Assembly: GCA_937982065.1 (NCBI GenBank)
Contig: CALJMO010000037.1
Coordinates: 1-11,356, forward strand
Direction: 5' to 3'
Length of the DNA: 11,356 nt
Origin: an uncultured Collinsella sp.
GTDB taxonomy: Bacteria > Actinomycetota > Coriobacteriia > Coriobacteriales > Coriobacteriaceae
Below are positions 6,221-11,356 of this stretch, piece after piece. A program made the translations under genes and the position numbers. Position 1 is the stretch's first letter. Every line of letters starts with the position of its first letter. Below the pieces are notes generated by a model, which was given only the letters and a program-made list of their open reading frames with translations, searched no databases and was not told the DNA's origin.

Positions 6221-9200
6221 CTAGCGACCGTCGCCGCCGAGCAGCGCCAGAACATCCTCGCGCGTGAACAGCGCCGACGAGATGCCGTCGCCGCCGAGCA
6301 CGCTGTTGACCAGGTCGCGCTTGGACTCCTGCATCTGCATAATGCGTTCCTCGATCGTGTCCTTGGCAATGAGCTTGTACACGGTCACGGTATGTTGCTG
6401 GCCAATACGATGCGCGCGGTCAGTCGCCTGGTCCTGCGCCGCCACGTTCCACCACGGGTCGTAGTGAATGACCACGTCGGCCGCCGTCAGGTTAAGGCCC
6501 ACGCCGCCCGCCTTGAGCGAGATCAAAAAGACCGGCACCTCGCCCGCTTGGAACTGCGCGACCATCTTGGCGCGGCTCTCCTTAGACGAAGCGCCCGTGA
6601 GCTTAAGGAAGGCGATGTCCTCCTTGGCCAAGCGCTTACCGATGATATCGAGCATACCCGTAAACTGGCTGAACAACAGGACGCGATGCCCGCCGTCGAG
6701 TGCGCCGTGCACGAGCTCCATGCACGTATCGAGCTTGGCGCTCCCCGCCTTGTAATCCTCGTAGTGTAGACGCGGGTCGCAGCAGATCTGGCGCAGCTTG
6801 GTGAGCTCGGCGAGCACCTTGAGCTTATCCTTCTTAAACTCGGATGACTCGCGGTGCTGCACCTGTTGGGCGATACGGTCCTGGTTGGCCAGGTAGAGCT
6901 TGCGCTGCTCGCCGCCGAGCCGTGCCATGACCGTATCCTCGATCTTCTCGGGCAGGTCGGCCACCACGTCTTCCTTGACACGGCGCAACACAAACGGCGA
7001 CACGAGCGCTTGCAGGCGAGCGGCACTGTCGCCCTCGGCATGCTCGACCGGGCTTTCGAAGCGCTTGGCAAACGACTCGCGCGTGCCGAGCAGGCCCGGC
7101 ATTAAAAAGTCGAAGATACTCCAGAACTCGGATAGGCGGTTTTCGATGGGCGTGCCCGTCAGGGCAAAGCGCACGCCGGCAGGCAGGCGCTTTGCGGCGC
7201 GCGCCACCTGGGTGAGCGGGTTTTTAATGTACTGGGCCTCATCGAGCACCACACGGGCAAAGTCCTGCTCGGCATACTCGTCGATATCGCGCCGCATAAG
7301 GTCATACGACGTCACGACCACGTTATGCTCGGCCACGCCGGCAATCTGCACGCGACGCTGCGCCTTGGCGCCCACAATGGCGCACACATCGAGCGACGGG
7401 GCAAAGCGCTCCAGCTCGGCAGTCCAGTTGTACACGAGCGAGGCCGGGCATACCACGAGCGTGGGCTTGGTGTCCCCCGCCTCCACGCGCGCCAGAATAT
7501 GCGCAATCATCTGGAGCGTTTTGCCCAGGCCCATGTCGTCGGCCAAGATGCCGCCAAGGCCCAGGTGTTCGAGCGAGCCGAGCCACTGGTAGCCGTCGAC
7601 CTGGTAGCCGCGCATCGTTGCCTTGAGCGATGCCGGCACCGTAAAGTCCATCTTGCCGAGCGTGTCCAGGCGCTCGACGGTACGGCGGAACGCAGCGTCG
7701 CGATCGGCCTCGAGCGCGGGCGTGCGCGCAAGCATGCTATCGACAAAAAGGGTGCTCGACGCGGGAAGCGACACGCCGTCGAGCAGGTCGACGGCATCGA
7801 CGCCCAGGTCCTCGGCGAGGCCAAACGCGGCTCGGGCGCCCTCGTCCAGGCGAATGATGTCGCCGGACGTAAGGCGCGCAAACGTTTGATGACGCTTGTA
7901 CGAATCGAGATAGACGGCAAGGTCCGCAGCCGAAAGCCCACTCGCACCCAACTCGACGTCGAGCAAGTTGCTCTTGACGGTGGCGCGCACCGAGAGTTTG
8001 GGCGCAGGGTGCACCGAGATCTGGCGCAGGCGGTCGCTGAGCATGACCTCACCCAGCTCGGACAGGGCAGACAGGCCCTCGGTCAGCAAGCGGAACAGAC
8101 TCTCGTCATCGCGCTCCTCAAACGCCAGACCGCCCTCGTAGAAATCGAAGTACAGGGCCGCCGTGTCCATAACGCGAAACTCCGCCACCTCGTCGCGGGG
8201 CGGCACGCCGGGACGTTGCTCTTCGAAGAGACTGCCCGGAGCGCCCAGGCTAAAGAGATCCGCCGACCAATCGCCGTAGGTAACCGAAATTTTGCAGGTC
8301 ACAAGCCCGTCGTCGACACCGATTGCCATGGCAAAGCTCGGCTCAGGTGCCACGGTATCGAGCGCGGCAGGCGCGGTGAGGTCGGTGTAGTCGCGCAAAA
8401 TGGGCAGCGCCATACGACAGAACTCCCCCACCTGGTCGACAGCGATGTGGACCGGCGTGCGACAGGGCAGTAAGCGCGATAGAAACGGCGCCGCATGCTG
8501 GGCAAACGCCACATCGGCGCGGCGCGCACGGCGGGTGTCGACCAGATAGGCAACGTCGCCCGAAGCAAAGCAGTATGCATCGGCCGGCAGGCGTAGATCG
8601 TAGCTGCCACCAGCCGCCGGCGCGATTTTGGCGGCAAGGAGCGGTGGGCGCTTAGACAGCGCATCGTCCTCCCCTTCCGGAGGCATCTCAACCGCCACGT
8701 CATAGGTGCGATGCGTCGTCGTCCCCCGCGACCAGGCGGGCTCAAAAGAGATGCTCTGGCCGCGCAACAGGTCCAGCACATATACGATACTATGCTCGGA
8801 CAGCGGCAACTGACGCTCGGCGACAAAACCGCTGCGGGCAAAGTCGTACGACGCCGAACGCGAGCTTGTGATGTCATCGAGATAGGCAACTGTCGTCACG
8901 ACAAGGTTGAGCAGCTTTGTCGACACGTCTTCGAAGGCTTCGGGCGTATGGACAAACGTGAGTTTCTTGCCATAGGAGAACGTGCCGCCGCGCACGTAGG
9001 CATCGGCCATGCCGTCGATATCCTTGACCACGTAGGACACCGAACCGCAGCGAATGCGGAACTCGAGCGCCCAGCTAAAGCGGTCGGCGAACAGCGGATT
9101 GTAGTACGGCACCAACGAGGGCTCCAACGCCGCTTTGGGGGCGTCGGGATCAACGGCACCGGCAAGCTTGCGGCGCATGCTCGCCAGCTCATCCATGCGC

Positions 9201-9685
9201 GCGTCCGAAAGATCGGAGAGCGCCGCCATAAGGCTCGGGCTCGTGGGGACGGGCGCTGGAAAGGGAAAGTTGGGGTTGACGGCCGGCGCTTTGGGCGCGG
9301 TGCACACGGGCTGTTTCGGCCGCACCGTAAACGTGCGAACCGGTGTGCGCAGCCCCTCAACAGGCTCAATGCCGCTGGTGTCCAGGTACGCCAGCGCTGT
9401 GGCGATGGCGTGCTTGCACATGCCGGGGTAGCGATAGGCAGCGGGGCAATCGCAGTCGTAGTCGATCACCTCGTGCTCGTCCATGTCGAGCGCCACGTGC
9501 GTCTTGTACAGGTCGCCGCGCGAGCCGCGCACTGCACCCTCAAGCGTCACGTTTTTGGAGAAGCGCGAGCCGCTGTCCTCAATCGACAGCACGGCGCCGT
9601 TGAGCATGAGCGAGCGGCCCTTCATAAAGGTACCGCTCAGCGCCGCCTCTTTCCGGAGCGCCTGCACAAACGTCCCCTGTGCCAT
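6221..9685 (-). CDS. SWIM zinc-finger SNF2-family ATPase/helicase
   Basis: Large (1154-residue) bacterial SNF2/Rad54-like superfamily 2 ATPase, expected to translocate on double-stranded DNA and remodel DNA-protein complexes; the biological role in bacteria is largely unknown. A SWIM-type zinc finger, CDCPAAYRYPGMCKH, gives ligands C78, C80, C90 and H92. A Pro-rich linker at about 120-155 is followed by a long middle region (about 160-690) in the position of the bacterial SNF2-associated domain. The ATPase core has motif I DDMGLGKT (about 712-720), motif II DEAQ (about 815), motif III LTGTPIENR (about 845), motif V KAGGVGLNLT and motif VI QATDRAHRIGQ (about 1085-1095). All key residues are intact. 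The ATG at 9685 is preferred over TTG at 9697 and GTG at 9688 because GGAGG ends 5 bases upstream. A large palindromic repeat sits immediately upstream. It could be co-transcribed with dnaE or start within that element. Confidence 0.95.
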   Translation of the reverse strand: MAQGTFVQALRKEAALSGTFMKGRSLMLNGAVLSIEDSGSRFSKNVTLEGAVRGSRGDLYKTHVALDMDEHEVIDYDCDCPAAYRYPGMCKHAIATALAYLDTSGIEPVEGLRTPVRTFTVRPKQPVCTAPKAPAVNPNFPFPAPVPTSPSLMAALSDLSDARMDELASMRRKLAGAVDPDAPKAALEPSLVPYYNPLFADRFSWALEFRIRCGSVSYVVKDIDGMADAYVRGGTFSYGKKLTFVHTPEAFEDVSTKLLNLVVTTVAYLDDITSSRSASYDFARSGFVAERQLPLSEHSIVYVLDLLRGQSISFEPAWSRGTTTHRTYDVAVEMPPEGEDDALSKRPPLLAAKIAPAAGGSYDLRLPADAYCFASGDVAYLVDTRRARRADVAFAQHAAPFLSRLLPCRTPVHIAVDQVGEFCRMALPILRDYTDLTAPAALDTVAPEPSFAMAIGVDDGLVTCKISVTYGDWSADLFSLGAPGSLFEEQRPGVPPRDEVAEFRVMDTAALYFDFYEGGLAFEERDDESLFRLLTEGLSALSELGEVMLSDRLRQISVHPAPKLSVRATVKSNLLDVELGASGLSAADLAVYLDSYKRHQTFARLTSGDIIRLDEGARAAFGLAEDLGVDAVDLLDGVSLPASSTLFVDSMLARTPALEADRDAAFRRTVERLDTLGKMDFTVPASLKATMRGYQVDGYQWLGSLEHLGLGGILADDMGLGKTLQMIAHILARVEAGDTKPTLVVCPASLVYNWTAELERFAPSLDVCAIVGAKAQRRVQIAGVAEHNVVVTSYDLMRRDIDEYAEQDFARVVLDEAQYIKNPLTQVARAAKRLPAGVRFALTGTPIENRLSEFWSIFDFLMPGLLGTRESFAKRFESPVEHAEGDSAARLQALVSPFVLRRVKEDVVADLPEKIEDTVMARLGGEQRKLYLANQDRIAQQVQHRESSEFKKDKLKVLAELTKLRQICCDPRLHYEDYKAGSAKLDTCMELVHGALDGGHRVLLFSQFTGMLDIIGKRLAKEDIAFLKLTGASSKESRAKMVAQFQAGEVPVFLISLKAGGVGLNLTAADVVIHYDPWWNVAAQDQATDRAHRIGQQHTVTVYKLIAKDTIEERIMQMQESKRDLVNSVLGGDGISSALFTREDVLALLGGDGR

Positions 9686-9690
9686 CACTT

Positions 9691-9695
9691 CCTCC
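9691..9695 (-). promoter_or_regulatory. Ribosome binding site fixing the SNF2 start
   Basis: GGAGG on the minus strand with a 5-base spacer (AAGTG) to the ATG at 9685. The in-frame TTG at 9697 lies upstream of this site, so the shorter protein is favoured. The site is only 10 bases from the edge of the palindromic repeat, so RNA structure there could affect translation. Confidence 0.7.
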
Positions 9696-9705
9696 AATCC
9701 ACACA

Positions 9706-9832
9706 GGGTAGCTAATTTGGGACGGGGCTATTTTAGCTACCCCCATATGTCGGTTGAGACGTATTCCGACCCCGACTCATTCGCCGTCAGCCAAAGGGTA
9801 GCTAAAATAGCCCCGTCCCAAATTAGCTACCC
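9706..9832. repeat. Perfect 37-bp inverted repeat pair (REP/MITE-like nested palindrome)
   Basis: Arms 9706-9742 and 9796-9832 are exact reverse complements over 37 bp, separated by a 53-base loop. Each arm begins GGGTAGCTAA and ends TTAGCTACCC, so it carries its own 10-bp terminal inverted repeat around a 17-base centre containing TTTGGGACGGGGC. The element is thus a palindrome of palindromes, the organisation of paired REP sequences (BIMEs) or a tiny non-autonomous element. No target-site duplication is visible (flanks ACACA and CGGCA). It fills 127 of the 160 bases between dnaE and the SNF2 gene, starting 13 bases after the dnaE stop. Within the loop GTCGG and CCGAC (9750-9771) could form a further small stem. 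Genome copy number cannot be judged from this window, so the dispersed-repeat reading is inference. Confidence 0.9.
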
Positions 9833-9845
9833 CGGCAAAATCATT

Positions 9846-11356
9846 TTAGATAACCGTCACGCGGCCCTGGTTACCCACAATGGCCTTGGCCTCGGCCAGC
9901 AGCGGAATCGAGCGTGCATTGACCTTGGCCGGCACCTCAGCACGCAGCACGCGCCCGTCGACTTGCTCAATAAAGATCTCCACGCGGTCGCCGCCCGGGT
10001 TGGTGGTGAGCACCGTGGCCAGGCGCGCCATATTGCCCTGGCTAAATCGGCTGTTGGGCACCATGACCTCAAAGACCTTGGGCTTGTTTTTCTCCTCGCT
10101 AAGCTCCAGCGGCACAATCTCCTGCGCGATGATCTGGTCGCCGCGGTCCGAGCGCTCGAGCTTGCCCTTAATGCGCACAAACGCGTCGGACAGCTGCGCG
10201 CCGGTCTCGGGATCGACCTCGCCATACAGATACCCCTCGGCCTCCTTGTAGGTCTTGGGGAACACCACGACCGTGGCCTCGCCTTCCATGTCTTCGAGCT
10301 GCACGATGCCCATGGGGTCGCCGTTTTTGGTCACGCGCTTGGACACGCTCGAGACCATGCCGGCCCACCACAGCGCCTTGCCCTCGGGAATCTCCTGGTT
10401 GATGGTGCCACCCGTGGGGTTTTGCACCTCGTATCCGGTGTCGATCTGCGAGAACGAAAAGTCGCGCGCCTTGGCTAGCGCATACTCAAACGGGCGCAGC
10501 GGGTGGTCCGAGACATAGATGCCCAGAACCTCCTTCTCCTGGCTCAACTTAAGGTGGCGGTCCCATTCCTGGCCATCCGGATCGGGCACGCTCACCTCGA
10601 AGCCCGAGCCCTCAACGTCGCCAAACATATCGAAGAACGACGTTTGGCCGCTCGCGCGGTCCTTCTGGCGCTTTACCGCGGCATCGATGATGTTCTCGGG
10701 GTTGTTCTTGTCCACAAAGTGCATCATCTGGCGACGCGGATAGCCCGTGGAGTCGAAGGCGCCTGCCTTGATCAGCGATTCGATCACGCGACGGTTGGCC
10801 TGGCTCGAGTCCACGCGCTCGACAAAGTCGTGCAGCGTCTTAAACGGACCGCCCGCCTCGCGCTCGGCGATAATCGCCTGTGCCACGCCGGTGCCCACGC
10901 CGCGGATACCGGCCAGACCAAAGCGCACGCCTTCCTTGGTAGCCGTGAACTCGGTACCGGACTCGTTGACATCTGGCGACAGCACGGGGATGCCGTCGTG
11001 ACGGCACGCCGAGACGTAGTGCACGATCTTGTCGGTCTTACCCGTATAGGACGTCAGAACGGCCGCCATGTACTCATGCGGATAGTGCGCCTTGAGCCAT
11101 GCCGTCTGCATAACCAGGATGGCGTAGCCGGCGGAGTGCGACTTATTGAAGGCGTAGGACGCGAACTCAAGGACATCGTCCCAAATCTTCTGGGCGACCT
11201 CGCGCGTGTAGTTGTTCTTGATAGCGCCATTCATCCAGTGGTCGTAAGTGGTCTCGTCCGAGCCATCCTCCCAGTGGAGCACCGTCGACGTGAGCAGCTT
11301 AATCTTTTTCTTAGCCACGGGCTTACGGATACGCGAGTCCGATTCGCCCTTGGAGA
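9846..11356 (-). CDS. dnaE: DNA polymerase III subunit alpha, partial (C-terminal 502 residues)
   Basis: Catalytic subunit of the replicative polymerase; only the C-terminal part is inside the window and the frame is open through the right edge (11356). Visible parts in order: the end of the fingers domain with EFASYAFNKSHSAGYAILV about 60-80 residues in; the DVNESG motif; a helix-hairpin-helix segment FGLAGIRGVGTGVAQAI; SLIKAGAFDSTGYPR; then an OB-fold domain starting near WWAGMVSSVSKRVTKNGDP and including QLEDMEGEATVVVFP; and a short C-terminal domain ending in RVTVI. The catalytic aspartates and the PHP domain lie outside the window. A GTG at 11318 is internal, since the family sequence (RIRKPVAKKKIK) continues upstream of it. 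About a dozen residues appear to be inserted before the NKSH motif compared with my memory of mycobacterial DnaE1. The stop is TAA; the palindromic repeat follows 13 bases later. Confidence 0.96.
   Translation of the reverse strand, partial: SKGESDSRIRKPVAKKKIKLLTSTVLHWEDGSDETTYDHWMNGAIKNNYTREVAQKIWDDVLEFASYAFNKSHSAGYAILVMQTAWLKAHYPHEYMAAVLTSYTGKTDKIVHYVSACRHDGIPVLSPDVNESGTEFTATKEGVRFGLAGIRGVGTGVAQAIIAEREAGGPFKTLHDFVERVDSSQANRRVIESLIKAGAFDSTGYPRRQMMHFVDKNNPENIIDAAVKRQKDRASGQTSFFDMFGDVEGSGFEVSVPDPDGQEWDRHLKLSQEKEVLGIYVSDHPLRPFEYALAKARDFSFSQIDTGYEVQNPTGGTINQEIPEGKALWWAGMVSSVSKRVTKNGDPMGIVQLEDMEGEATVVVFPKTYKEAEGYLYGEVDPETGAQLSDAFVRIKGKLERSDRGDQIIAQEIVPLELSEEKNKPKVFEVMVPNSRFSQGNMARLATVLTTNPGGDRVEIFIEQVDGRVLRAEVPAKVNARSIPLLAEAKAIVGNQGRVTVI

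Overview
The window most likely comes from a high-GC member of the Coriobacteriia, close to Collinsella. This is inferred from protein character (RuvABC, DnaE and Fhs sequences of actinobacterial type), GC-rich codon use, and TTG starts beside strong Shine-Dalgarno sites. No 16S rRNA or other decisive marker is present. Every supported gene lies on the minus strand, so the region is read from right to left.

Layout from right (upstream) to left (downstream). (1) 9846-11356: the C-terminal 502 residues of the replicative DNA polymerase III alpha subunit, DnaE, cut by the window edge. (2) 9686-9845: a gap of 160 bases almost filled by a perfect 37-bp inverted repeat (arms 9706-9742 and 9796-9832, 53-base loop). 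Each arm also ends in its own 10-bp inverted repeat, so it looks like a paired REP/MITE-type palindrome. (3) 6221-9685: a large SWIM zinc-finger plus SNF2-family ATPase. (4) 5693-6055: a superoxide reductase whose N-terminal iron centre has lost most of its cysteines, followed by a clear Rho-independent terminator at 5613-5647. (5) 3590-5575: a 661-residue protein with the two-domain architecture of glutamine-dependent NAD+ synthetase, but with the key residues of both active sites replaced, plus a novel C-terminal tail. (6) 1244-3452: the ruvC-ruvA-ruvB Holliday-junction operon, with both junctions overlapping as TGATG. It is preceded by an extended -10 promoter and a near-perfect Gram-positive type LexA (SOS) box. 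(7) 1-1099: the N-terminal two thirds of formate--tetrahydrofolate ligase, cut by the window edge.

Several genes have a DNA-replication, repair or stress theme: dnaE, a SNF2 ATPase, SOS-linked ruvCAB and superoxide reductase. However, the terminator and the gaps of 117-165 bases suggest separate transcription units; only ruvCAB is a demonstrable operon. The most unusual items are the apparently dead NAD+ synthetase homologue and the nested palindrome placed 10 bases upstream of the SNF2 gene's ribosome binding site. No gap exceeds 300 bases. The gap at 6056-6220 shows only a strong ribosome binding site for the superoxide reductase and no convincing promoter or terminator. I saw no tRNA, rRNA, CRISPR array, phage gene or transposase.
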